64,000 nt of DNA, taken from contig JACVTC010000210.1 in NCBI GenBank assembly GCA_016946835.1, positions 1-64,000 on the forward strand, given 5' to 3'. The stretch comes from Neocallimastix lanati (nom. inval.). Its lineage: Eukaryota > Neocallimastigomycota > Neocallimastigomycetes > Neocallimastigales > Neocallimastigaceae. The notes under the pieces are model-generated. The model ran no database searches. It saw only the letters and a program-made list of their open reading frames with translations, and was not told where the DNA came from. The first letter of the stretch is position 1; each line of letters opens with the position of its first letter. Positions 34,200 to 44,980 of this stretch are shown piece by piece. Made by a program: the position numbers and the translations under genes.

Positions 34200-34687
34200 T
34201 ATTTTTATTTTATCTTTTGTTCTTAATTTATTTATTTTTAAGGTTAACTATTACTTAAACTAAAATATAAAAGGAATTATATCATTGAAATTTTTTTTTT
34301 TTATATGGGGAAAATACAATATTTTATTAAATTACATTAAGATAAAAAAACATTAATAAACAAAATATCCATAAACTATCCAAAAAGAAGAAAGTTGTTA
34401 GTAAAGAAAAAAAATAACAATAATAACAATCTTAAACTAAATCTAAACCAAATGAACTATTTTTTTTTATCTTTAAACATTTTTATAATGATGAAGTATA
34501 TATTACATATAAACAAAAAAGGCAGCTTCCTTCTAAATTTTATCAATTTTTCTAATTGAAATAAAAGTTAAACATTCAATTAATCAATTAAATATTTATT
34601 TTGGATTTAATATATTAGATATTATTGTTATTTTCATGATCTTTCTTAACTTTAATAATATTTGAATGAATTTTTCATCATATTATG

Positions 34688-34725
<38 letters not shown>

Positions 34726-35311
34726 AACAACTTTAGAAAAATAATAATATACTTTAATGAATTGTTATTATAAAGTCTTAGTAATTAGGATTTTAAAAAG
34801 CCTATAATTGGTTATATTTATTATATAATCATCACAATATTAAATAATGTTAAAAAATCTCAATATTTGTTTATTTATTAACTTTATTTATTTGAAGCAA
34901 AAGGCTTATTTTTTAAGAATAAATAATTTAATGTTATTTATACATACAAAATACATTTGATGGATCATACATATTTTAATACATTAAATACATGTTTGCA
35001 AATTGGTAAATTATTATAATTGTAGCTAGTGAAAATATCATTAGAATTTAGGAAATTAATGATAACATAAAAATATGAAATTCATTGTGTATTATTAATA
35101 ATTTATTATATTAAATAACTTTTATTTTATTTCTAATATTTATTATATTTTATAACATTTAATTATGTATATATATTTTATTAAACTTTATATTTTATTA
35201 TATGAAAACTTTATTATAAATTAGTATAAATGTAAATTATTTTATATTATGAAATTGTTAAGTTGTTAACTAATTATTATTACTAAATAAATAAAAATAA
35301 ATATTAAAAAG
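34200..35311. other. No gene seen
   Basis: AT-rich with an A run at about 34687-34723. The patch at 34380-34560 has slightly mixed composition but no ORF. Confidence 0.45.
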
Positions 35312-35514
35312 TGTTAGAATATGTGAATATGATGTTATAATACGTGAATATGAGATTAATGTAATAAAATGTAATGTAATATAAATAATGTATTAGCCAC
35401 AATGTATTAATATAAAAGCATTTAATTTAGAATAATTAAGTGCTAGTAACTCTTTATCACAAAATATATTAATAAAGTTGACATAATTATAAAACCTAAA
35501 TTCTTAATTCTTCA
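35312..35514 (+). repeat. 5' LTR of the 1.38 kb element
   Basis: 203 bp, starts TGTTAGAATATGTGAATATG, ends ttcttca, two bases shorter at the tip than the 3' copy. Confidence 0.85.
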
Positions 35515-35992
35515 TCGACTCTTAGAAAGGATTCTTTGGAATAGAAATCCTTAGCCGAATGTAATATTATGTCAAGGAAATAAATTGGAAACTAAAATTG
35601 CGATAAAAGTTGCTCATTATGTCAATCTTAGAAAAATAAATAAAATTGATTTCGAACATTTGAAATGATCAAGATTACAAAAATTGAAGAAACGCGTAAA
35701 AAATTTTAATATAGTTGATAAAAGAGAATCCCCAAGTAGAATAAAAGTAAATTAAAGCTCTAAACATATAGAAACATTAAATAAATAGAGGTAAACAAGC
35801 TTAAGCATATATTAGTATAAATTATATTTTCTCATACAATACTGAGACTCTTAACGAAAATTATACTGAAAACATCAAAACATTAATTGATAATTAAATA
35901 TCTTTTGAATATTATTTAGTATATTTTATTAAAGAATAATTTATAAATACAATATTGATTCTTAAATGATGTAATACCCAAGAGGTCATCAT

Positions 35993-36180
35993 ACATATAA
36001 ACATAATTGAAATAGCGTAAATCCTAAAGAGTAGCTATATACATATAAACATAATTGAAATAGCGTAAATCCTAAAGAGTAGCTATATACATATAATTGA
36101 ATTGAAATAGCGTAAATCCTAACGAGTTGCTATAAACATAATTAAATGGCGTAAAACCTAAAGAGTAGCCATAAATATAA
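35993..36180 (+). repeat. 48-bp tandem repeat inside the LTR element
   Basis: About four units of acatataaacataattgaaa continuing tagcgtaaatcctaaagagt. The first two are identical and the last two diverged. Confidence 0.85.
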
Positions 36181-36485
36181 ACATTTATATAAAGATAGGA
36201 TTGGTATAAAACCATAAGAGTATCCAACCTACAATAACCATTAAGTTTGAATTATATTAAAGGTTTAAACGTTTAACCACAAAAACGTAATAGTATTTAA
36301 TAATATAAATTTTTTGAATAAAATAAATAAAAAATATGCATTAAATGTTTAAAATTTCAATTAAGAAAAATTTATAAAAGAGAATAAATTTTTTAAAAAA
36401 AATTAATTTTAGAGTAATAGTAATTTACACATATTCACCTATAAACCGAATTTTATCTTTTAGAAAAACTAGGTTTAGGGGGGAA

Positions 36486-36689
36486 TGTTAGAATATGTGA
36501 ATATGATGTTATAATACGTGAATATGAGATTAATGTAATAAAATGTAATGTAATATAAATAATGTATTAGCCACAATGTTTTATATAAAAGCATTTAATT
36601 TAGAATAATTAAGTGCTAGTAACTCTTTATCACAAAATATATTAATAAAGTTGACATAATTATAAAACCTAAATTCTTAATTCTTAACA
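36486..36689 (+). repeat. 3' LTR of the 1.38 kb element
   Basis: 204 bp, nearly identical to 35312-35514 except a small change near atgttttatataaaag, and ends ttcttaaca. Confidence 0.85.
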
Positions 36690-36694
36690 AAAAG

Positions 36695-38251
36695 AATATA
36701 ATCGCTTCTCCCAAAAAGTGGAAATTAGAATCGAGTTATATCACTTATATAAATAAATTAATTATTATGCAATTATATTGTTTTATATATTTATATATTT
36801 ATATATTTATTTATTCATTAATTTATTAATATATTAAGACTAGGAAAAAATGTAATTAATAATTAATAATTGAAGCAATATATTTCAATGTGGCACATTT
36901 TGGAAATTGAAGAGTTTGAAATTTTTAATAAATAAATTGAATAATAAATAATATTTATAAAAAATAAATGTTAAGTTAATAATCAATAAAATTTTAAATA
37001 TTTTAGACATTAAATAAAATATTTTCATGGCGTTTTTTATATTTTTTATATTAAAAAAATTAAATAATTAATATTCATTTCAAATATAACAGAATTAAAA
37101 TTAAAAAAAGATAATCAAATATATAAAAATATTTAATTATTTAAATAGTAAATTTAGAATATTTGTATTAATAAGAATTAATGAAAGAGTTTTTAAAATT
37201 ATTATAAACTTAATAAAAATTAACATTTATATATATATATATATTAACAAAATATCAATGTAAAAATCATTTATATATTTGAAAACCCAGGTTATATACT
37301 AAATAAATTAATATAACTCTTAATCAAGTGAGAAATAATATAGTTATTGTTACTCCTGTTCAATATAAATTTACTGATAAAATTTGGATATTCGAATGAA
37401 ATTATCACATATGAAAGATTGTATTGAATATTAATCAAAGTGATAAAATGATGAGGTGGTATGTCAATCAGTATTAATTAAGAATGATAACCTTCATATT
37501 CAAGATGATTACAACATAGAAAAAGATGATAAATGGGAAATAATTTATGATATATTAATAAGTAATATTCCATCTAGAAATAAGATGGGTTAATTATCCA
37601 GAAAGTTACTGCATAATTTTATAATACAGCTAATAGAAATGTACTTACTATTAATTTTACGAATATGGCAAGAATGACTGCACGTACATGCTGATATCAT
37701 ATTTTTACTAATATAGAAGGAACAGCTGATTAATTAATGGTAAATTATATGGATATCTTGATAATAATTTTAATTCTCATTATAATAAAGAAGAACTAAC
37801 CCAGTTCATAATATGTAGTTTATTTTAGATTTCCAACTGATATTGCTATATGTCTTATCTATGCAAGTAACAATTATAAGAAATATTCAGGTATTCAGAA
37901 TAAAGAAAATACCTTGTTTTAAATTATTTCCTTAAACAAAATAATTTAAGTGAAATGAAAATAAATAATATAAACATATATCTTCAATGTAAAATTATAA
38001 TTGATGAACAAAGAAATCAACATGATATAATAAAACTAATTATAAATATGTTAAAAAATAAATTAAATATTGGTATATAAAATCAAATGGTAAATATTAT
38101 ACTGTTATTTCACTACGCGATGGAAATGTTTAAATTTCAATTCTCAAGAAGATATTATATATGAAACTGTAAAAATAATAAATTTGAGATATTTTGAATT
38201 AAAGTTTGTTTTATTCATTCAAAATTTGATGAAAAATAAATGCTTAGATGA
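36695..38251. other. No intact gene; possibly decayed coding sequence at 37.3-38.1 kb
   Basis: Between about 37300 and 38120 base composition is a little richer in G and short readable stretches appear on the plus strand (for example DDYNIEKDDKWEIIYDILI near 37500). Stops interrupt every frame. No family recognised. Confidence 0.25.
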
Positions 38252-38404
38252 GTTGCATTTCCTCAAGTTGCATTTCACCAAGTGGCATATTGATATTGAT
38301 AATAAATGAATAAATAAATAAAAATTCAAAAAAATTTTTTTTAAAACTTTATTCAATATTATAATAATATTTAATTTTATTTATTTATTCATTAATTTAT
38401 TAAT

Positions 38405-38443
<39 letters not shown>

Positions 38444-38532
38444 TATAATAAATTTTAATTTGGAGAAAAGCAACATTTTTAATACGCCACATATTTTCAA
38501 AAATGGCGAAATGCAACTTGGCGAAATTCCAA
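38252..38532. mobile_element. MITE-like element with MULE-type ends (about 280 bp)
   Basis: The left end reads caagttgcatttcacca (38264-38280). The complement of the right end reads ccaagttgcatttcgcca (38504-38521). Both have a second, outer partial copy of the same motif. The MULE right end reads gaagttgcattacgcca, so the ends belong to the same type. No ORF and no clear 9-bp duplication. Confidence 0.5.
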
Positions 38533-39365
38533 TCCTGTCTAAAATAGGGATTGTGCATTTCGCAATGTGTTGTATAATATTTTTAAATAAAGCCATACAT
38601 TTTTAAGATATTCTATACAATCATAAATAAATATATAAATAATTATAAAAAATTATTTTTATAATTGAATATTAATATATTATATATATAAAAAAAAAGA
38701 ATATTTATTATTTATTTAATTATTATTTATTAACTATTAAAAAAACAAGCCACATACAAAAATATGCCACATTGCTAAACGCACTAGACTCTAAAATATA
38801 CTATAACTTAACCTATTCAACAAAATTTGCTAAAATTGGATTAAAAATGTTGTAATAATTGATATTGGGCAATATTTGGAATTTTTAAAAAAATTTTTCA
38901 TATAGAATTTTAATATCCATAAAATATTTCATTTGAAATTCACAGAAAAGATAGCAAATAGAAAACCAATGTTCCAATCGAGAATTACTATTTACTCTAT
39001 AACAACAAGAACATCGTTCTGGACAGTCATCTTCAATCATACTTATATTCATATCCACGTCTGGCAAGAAGTACCCATCAGAAACCAATGCTAAATTCAG
39101 GAACCTTAAAGTTGATCTTCAGGTAGCTTTTATTTTTTTCAAATTTATTCTTCTAATAAGTCTTAGTCTTGATTGATTTTCATGCTATGTCTCTATCCCA
39201 GTAAAAATTTAAAATTGCTTTTTTTTTTTGATGGAAATTTATCTAATTTATCTGCTATAAATTTTACTTTCTTTATTTCATACATGACGTCTACAACGTG
39301 ATATATCTTTAAGTAAATCAGAGATAATACGATTCGAGTTTTTCCATTTTTTGAAACATCTTACC

Positions 39366-39775
39366 CAGGTTACTGTAGAGGGCGGGGTTCGAATCCTCGG
39401 CATGGCACCAAATAATCGGATGAGATTTCTATCCTGGGATATTATGTGACCACACGTGATATTCATAAGGCTTTCCCTCAAATGATTATTTCACCCAACC
39501 CTGATACTACGCTTTGAATTGAAGCATAGACCTTGATGATTGTAAAATTTCCAATCGCCAATGATTACACCCACTAGGGAGGAGTTAATGATTCCGTTCT
39601 GATGCTCGTGGTCAATAGAAATATATGTAGGAACGTTAGGAATGCATCTCCGGGCAGTGTGTAACGACGATTGATGAGTTATTGGCATACAGTATGCCAA
39701 TAACTCATCACCTTACAGTTAATTAATAACTGTATGGCCATATGGGAGATGGGTACTCATATGTGCAAGTCTATG
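39366..39775. mobile_element. SINE-like insertion with a tRNA 3' half and 16-bp target duplication
   Basis: Flanked by tttgaaacatcttacc at 39350-39365 and 39776-39791. The 410-bp insert is far richer in G+C than anything around it. Near its left end gcggggttcgaatcctcgg forms a perfect T-arm (one G-U pair) including the B-box ggttcgaatcc, followed by gcatggcacca, i.e. an acceptor strand ending CCA. There is no D-arm or anticodon arm upstream. No poly(A) is seen at either end. The right part contains a 39-bp palindrome. A tRNA-derived SINE mobilised by a LINE is the simplest reading. Confidence 0.55.
39672..39710. repeat. Perfect 39-bp palindrome
   Basis: tgatgagttattggcatac, one central a, then its exact complement. 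A second inverted repeat (tacagtta...taactgta) follows within 5 bases. Confidence 0.95.
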
Positions 39776-39928
39776 TTTGAAACATCTTACCAGAGCAAAC
39801 GCATATTTAACTAAACAGGAGGAATATTTAGTTTTTTAGAAACACAATAAAGGAATGCAAAGCTTTTCCCATCAGAAAAACCTTCAATCCAGTATAATCC
39901 TGAATTAACTAGAGTCTGTGTACTTCTC

Positions 39929-39967
<39 letters not shown>

Positions 39968-39975
39968 TTTTTTTT

Positions 39976-40006
<31 letters not shown>

Positions 40007-40290
40007 GTTTTATCCAAGAAAAGGTGCATAATACGATTATTGCCCAATCACTATAGCTAGAAATAACATTCGTTTATATGGAATAGGAAAACGGTGGACC
40101 TAAGTTAGTATAGCAATTTGTTTTAGGTAATTCTTGACTTGAAAGGTAAAAGGGTAAGGTTAATATTATTAAGAAATCTTGAAACTTCCCCTCGTACTGT
40201 TAAACTAGTACACTTATAACTCTTAATTTGTTTATACTTTAGATTTTTTACCTTTTGAAGATAATAAATTACTCGGGACATTCTAAACAT

Positions 40291-40559
40291 CGCTTTTCTG
40301 ATGAAGAAAAAAAAAATAATGATATAATTTGCTTAAAAATACATAATTAAAAAAATAATAATAATTATAATTATAATAAAAGAAAAGTTTGTTTTTTTAA
40401 AAAAGTATTATTAATTTAAAAAATTTTCAAATGAAAATGAAAATACAAATAAATATACAAATAAAAAATTTTTTATTTATAATCAAATATAAATATAAAA
40501 CATTAAAAATATAGATGTTCTTTTTTTTTTTTAATATAGTTTTATTTTGTTTTTCTTTT

Positions 40560-40602
<43 letters not shown>

Positions 40603-41040
40603 CATAAATATATGCTTTATTATATATATGAATTTTATTATTCATATAATAAATAAAATATGATTAGGATTTGTTAAAATATATGAATATTTTACAATTT
40701 TGTATTTTAGTTTTCTAAATCTTTTTTTTTTTTTTTCTCTAATATTATAAATATTTTTCTATTTACTATTTTACTTTATTTATTTATTTGCTTATTTATT
40801 TATTATTTATTTATTTATTTATTTATTATTTTAATATTAACTTCTATCCTTTCATATTCTTAATTTTTTTTTTCTATTATTATTATTATTTATAAATAAA
40901 TTTGGGCATTGCATTGTATTAATTATAAATAAAATTAAAATAAAAAAAAAAAAAGAAAAAAAAATATAACATTAAACTAGAATTATTTCTACTTCTTTAT
41001 TTATATATTATTATTATAATACTTTATTTTTCCATACTTC
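40291..41040. other. No gene; 3' flank of metacaspase 1
   Basis: T-tracts (about 40563-40602), (TTTA)n near 40775-40830, and other low complexity. Confidence 0.6.
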
Positions 41041-42234
41041 TTACATAATGAATTGTTCATTCATATTCATTGGATGTGAAGTAGAAAGTTGTGGAATTTG
41101 TTTAAAGTTCTTTTGTTTCATAATTTGTCTAATTTGTGTTAATAATTGTGTGTAACTAATATTTTGGTTTTGTTTTAAGACTGTAGAAAAAGCGTATGAC
41201 ATAGCACCAGTAGAAACATTATTAATCTTAGCATCAGCTGAGGTTTGATTATCTCTACAACCAGAGAATTGAATAACATCAGCATCATGTCTTCTCTTTT
41301 CAATGGTAGCTTGATTAGAAGTATTTGGTTTATTAAAGCTAATAGAACCATCGAAAAGACCAAGAAGAGAACTTGCAATAGCAGCTTGATCACCTTGAAT
41401 GAAACTACCAACAATACCGAAGGCCTTCTTGAAAATTTCCTTACGCATATCATTTTCAATAACCTCAACATTACCATCACATTGATAAGTGTATGGAAGA
41501 TCTAAAACAGTACCAGAGTGACATGAATCGAAAATAGCAGTTAATCTACAACCTTTTGGCAATGGTTTAACCAAGTTTTCATAAATAACATCATCAATAA
41601 TTTGACCATTTTTGGCATAATCTAATGGTAATATAGTTTCATCGAAGCCATCTATTTCATCAGCATGAGAATCCCTAGCTGTACCACCATGACCACTGTA
41701 GTGGAAGAATAAAGAATCATTTGGTTGAGCACCTTGAACAAGCCACTTCATAGCTTCAATAATATTATTGTAAGTAGGTTTCTTTTCTGGATCTTGTTGT
41801 TCATCAGTTAAGTATAAACAGTTTTGGAAACCAAATCTTCCACATACTAATTCTGAAATGTTTCTAACATCATTAATACAACCCTTAAGTTCAGCTTGAG
41901 TACCAGTATAATTAATACCGATGAAAAGAGCCTTCTTATTACCATTACAGGCAGATCTTTCAAATTGATCACCACCTCTTGAACGATAGAAACCATCAAG
42001 ATCACTATTCCATAAGTTTTGTTCTCTAATTTTTTGGTCAACTGCTCTACTGAAGACTTCATTTTGACTATCCCAAGTATTTATATTAACATTGTATCTT
42101 CTTCTATCACGGTCACTTTGCATACTACTAATAGATTCCATGCTAGTTTGAATAATGTTTTGAAGGTTTCCATTTTGAACTTGTTCTTGAATACTTTGGA
42201 AACCTTGTTGTAAAAATTGTTGGAAGTTGTTCAT
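41041..42234 (-). CDS. Type I metacaspase (copy 1), Gln/Asn/Ser prodomain
   Basis: A single exon of 397 residues; the ATG at 42232-42234 is the first in frame and the ORF is uninterrupted. Residues about 1-55 are a Gln-rich prodomain without Gly repeats. The caspase-like p20 core starts at KKALFIGINY (about 100). The catalytic His is in HYSGHGG (H182) and the Cys in DSCHSG (C238). A p10-like part ends with IPQLSTSHPMNMNEQFIM. Metacaspases cleave after Arg or Lys, usually Ca2+-dependent, and act in protein quality control, stress and cell death. The acidic loop after C238 (VLDLPYTYQCDGNVEV) is shared by all four copies. First of four same-strand copies. Confidence 0.95.
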   Translation of the reverse strand: MNNFQQFLQQGFQSIQEQVQNGNLQNIIQTSMESISSMQSDRDRRRYNVNINTWDSQNEVFSRAVDQKIREQNLWNSDLDGFYRSRGGDQFERSACNGNKKALFIGINYTGTQAELKGCINDVRNISELVCGRFGFQNCLYLTDEQQDPEKKPTYNNIIEAMKWLVQGAQPNDSLFFHYSGHGGTARDSHADEIDGFDETILPLDYAKNGQIIDDVIYENLVKPLPKGCRLTAIFDSCHSGTVLDLPYTYQCDGNVEVIENDMRKEIFKKAFGIVGSFIQGDQAAIASSLLGLFDGSISFNKPNTSNQATIEKRRHDADVIQFSGCRDNQTSADAKINNVSTGAMSYAFSTVLKQNQNISYTQLLTQIRQIMKQKNFKQIPQLSTSHPMNMNEQFIM

Positions 42235-42951
42235 CTTTGTATATTAAATTACCTACTTATAATTATAACATAATAAATATATATAATAAATATTTAATAA
42301 TTATAATGTAAAATTAAAAGATATTTTATATATTTAATAAGAATAACAATAAAAATGTATGTTTTTTTGTTTCATAATATAAAAAATATGAACTGGCACA
42401 ACATTTAAATATAATTATCAATATATTTATTATTATAAAATCATTTTTATTTTATATATTATTTCTTTTATTTATTAATTAGTATATTTATTCTAAAAAT
42501 ACACATATTATTTTATTTTCCCTGTTATTCTTTAATTTAACCATTTTCATAAATAATAATTTTACTGTATTATTATCTCTAAATTTTTTTATTGTCTTTT
42601 CTTTTTATTAGTATTATTTCCATAAATATGATTACTCTAATTTTTATTTCATCAAATTTCTTATTTTAAATTTTATCTTATTTTTTTTTTTTTGTGTGTG
42701 TTCTAGAGTTCGCTTTGTCTCATTATTCTATCAAAAGTTCTCTTCTACTTTATAATATTATTGTGCTTTATTTATTTATTTTTTATTTTTAATACAATAT
42801 TAACCTTTTTTATGTCTTTCAAAAATAATTTCTTCTCGATAAGATATAAAATTGGATTATTCAAAACCTTTTATATATAAATAAACAAATAAATAAATAA
42901 AATAAAAGTTGAAAAGAGATAAATAAAAAGAATTGAACTGTTTTTTTATAT

Positions 42952-43018
<67 letters not shown>

Positions 43019-44735
43019 TATATTTATAATTATAATTACTTTAATAGTATAATTTTTATTATAAATAATATTGTTCAAATTTTATTAATAAAAACATATT
43101 TATTAATTCATTATTATAGAATAAAAATATTAATATATATATATTATAATTAAATATTAAATTTTTTAAATTAAATAAAAAAAAAGCTTAGTATCGATTT
43201 ATTTAATAATGTATTTATTCATTTAATATAATATGATAATTTATTTAACTTGTATTTATTCATTTATTTATTATTATAAGTTACATTTTCTTATTTCTAT
43301 TGACTTAGAAATTCAATTTTTTTCTCAACAAATAATAAAAAATTAGAATAACTTTAATAAATTTCAATATATTTTATAATATATATATTAGAAATATATT
43401 TGATATAATTTATTCTTATTATAAAAAATATATATTAGAATAGTAATAAATATTTATTTACTTATTAATTTATATAATATATATATATTATTTGTTATTT
43501 AATGAATCATAAACTTCATTATTAAACTATATATATTCTATTTTTTTAAAAAAAAAAAAATGAGCTTTAAAGCCTTAAATATATTGGTTCACAAAAGAGT
43601 TAAATAAATTATTTCAGTATATTATAATATATTTAAATTGTATATTAAATAGAAAAAAAATGGAAATGGACCGTTTAACTTTAAAAAATAAATAAATAAA
43701 TAAATAAAAATTTTAAAGTAAAAATAAAAACAATTATTTATTTTATCCATTTAATTATTAATATATAAAAATAATTTAATCAGCCATTTTTTTATATATA
43801 TTTTAGTGTAATTAAATATATTTAATCAACATAATAAATTTTCAAGATACAAAAAAAAAGGTTAAAATATAAATTTTAAGATAATATTTAATAAGTATAT
43901 TCTAATATAAATAATATTATTAATTTCAATTAATTTGCCATTCTTTGAATAAATAAATTATTAATAATTTCTATAAGTAAATAAAATAAAGAAAAAAAAT
44001 ATAAATAAAAGAAAAAAATAAAGTATTTTTATATATATCATTCACAATTAATTCTTATTATATAAATACTAAAAAATATATATGTAAAAATTAATAAATA
44101 CTAATAATAAATAAATAAATATTATTAATAATATTAACAATTAATAATAATAAAATATATATATTTAAATAGCAAATAAAATAAAATAAAACCATAATAT
44201 TTCATTTCCTTTATTTATGTTTTTTTGTATAAATTATATATAATTTAAAAAAAAAGTACATATATTACAAAATTGTCAATAATGATATTTCTTATTTATA
44301 AAAAAATAATGGTCCTCATAATTATAATAATACTAGAATTATTATTGATATCCTATTATCCTTAAATATGGAATAATTTATATTATTATTTATCAAACAA
44401 ATTAAAGAATGAAACTATATATTCATATATATTCAAAAAAAAAAACATTAAATATTTTTAAAATGCATGATTTATTCCTAATTATTAGTTTTTGATTTAT
44501 TTATTCATTCATTTACTTATTTATTTGTTTGTTTATTTATTTATTTGCTTGTTTGTTTGTTTGTTTGTTAATATACTTATTTTGTAGTTGTTCTTTTTAA
44601 ATACATTAAATAAATTCTATTATAATATAAAAATTTTTTACAATAATAATTTTGTACAATAAAGAATAAAAAAAAAAAAAAAAAGTGTATTGCTTTATGT
44701 ATTATGCTGAATAATTTTGATAATCATTAAATATA

Positions 44736-44766
<31 letters not shown>

Positions 44767-44980
44767 CACCATTATTCTTTGATTTTAAATTTTTTTATTA
44801 TAAAATTATTATTGTTATTTTTCTAATTTTTTTTTATTTATTTTAATTTAAAAAATATATATATAATGTGTGTATATAAATATAAATTTATATATTTTTA
44901 TATACTTATATATACTTCTTAGTATTGTTTGTTTTAGTTGTTATAAGTTCATTATTTTTTTTATTATTACCATTATTATT
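42235..44980. other. No gene; AT-rich spacer between metacaspases 1 and 2
   Basis: A long (TTTA)n array at about 42951-43020, a (TTTG)n patch near 44525-44570, A- and T-tracts. The promoter of copy 1 lies at its left end, but no discrete element was recognised. Confidence 0.55.

Larger units (their letters stand above)
35312..36689 (+). mobile_element. Short non-autonomous LTR retroelement (1.38 kb)
   Basis: Two direct LTRs (35312-35514 and 36486-36689) enclose about 970 bp. The five bases aaaag occur on both outer sides (35307-35311 and 36690-36694). A purine tract (aggggggaa) ends just before the 3' LTR. The interior begins with a stretch that can be read as the last part of copia pol (KLETKIAIKVAHYVNLRKIN, degenerate) and then carries a 48-bp tandem repeat. 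With no intact gene it needs proteins from elsewhere; it is TRIM-like in size. Confidence 0.8.
38885..40290 (-). pseudogene. 3' half of a decayed LINE (post-RT region), with a nested insertion
   Basis: Minus strand, 5' to 3'. About 40105-40220 gives KCTSLTVRGEVSRFLNN, which aligns with the palm-end KCATLVV/KCASLVVRGE of the LINEs at 58.5 and 61.1 kb. After an expanded A-tract come degenerate thumb sequences and VRCFKKWKNSNRIISDLLKD, typical post-RT linker. Finally CSCC-x9-HWFSIC (38990-39050) is the C-terminal zinc motif of APE-type LINEs. Stops and frame changes are many. A 410-bp element (39366-39775) is inserted between the thumb and the linker. Confidence 0.6.

Noticed and set aside
36890-38775. 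Possible larger DNA transposon with caatgtggca[c/t]attttt ends
   Set aside because: The same caatgtggc phrase occurs in the LTR family, no target duplication was found and the interior is unreadable.
39491-39700. 69-residue ORF inside the 410-bp insertion
   Set aside because: Covers half of the palindrome and begins within it; composition and position suggest chance in a G+C-richer segment.
40427-40645. Poly-Lys ORF
   Set aside because: Produced by a T run read on the minus strand.
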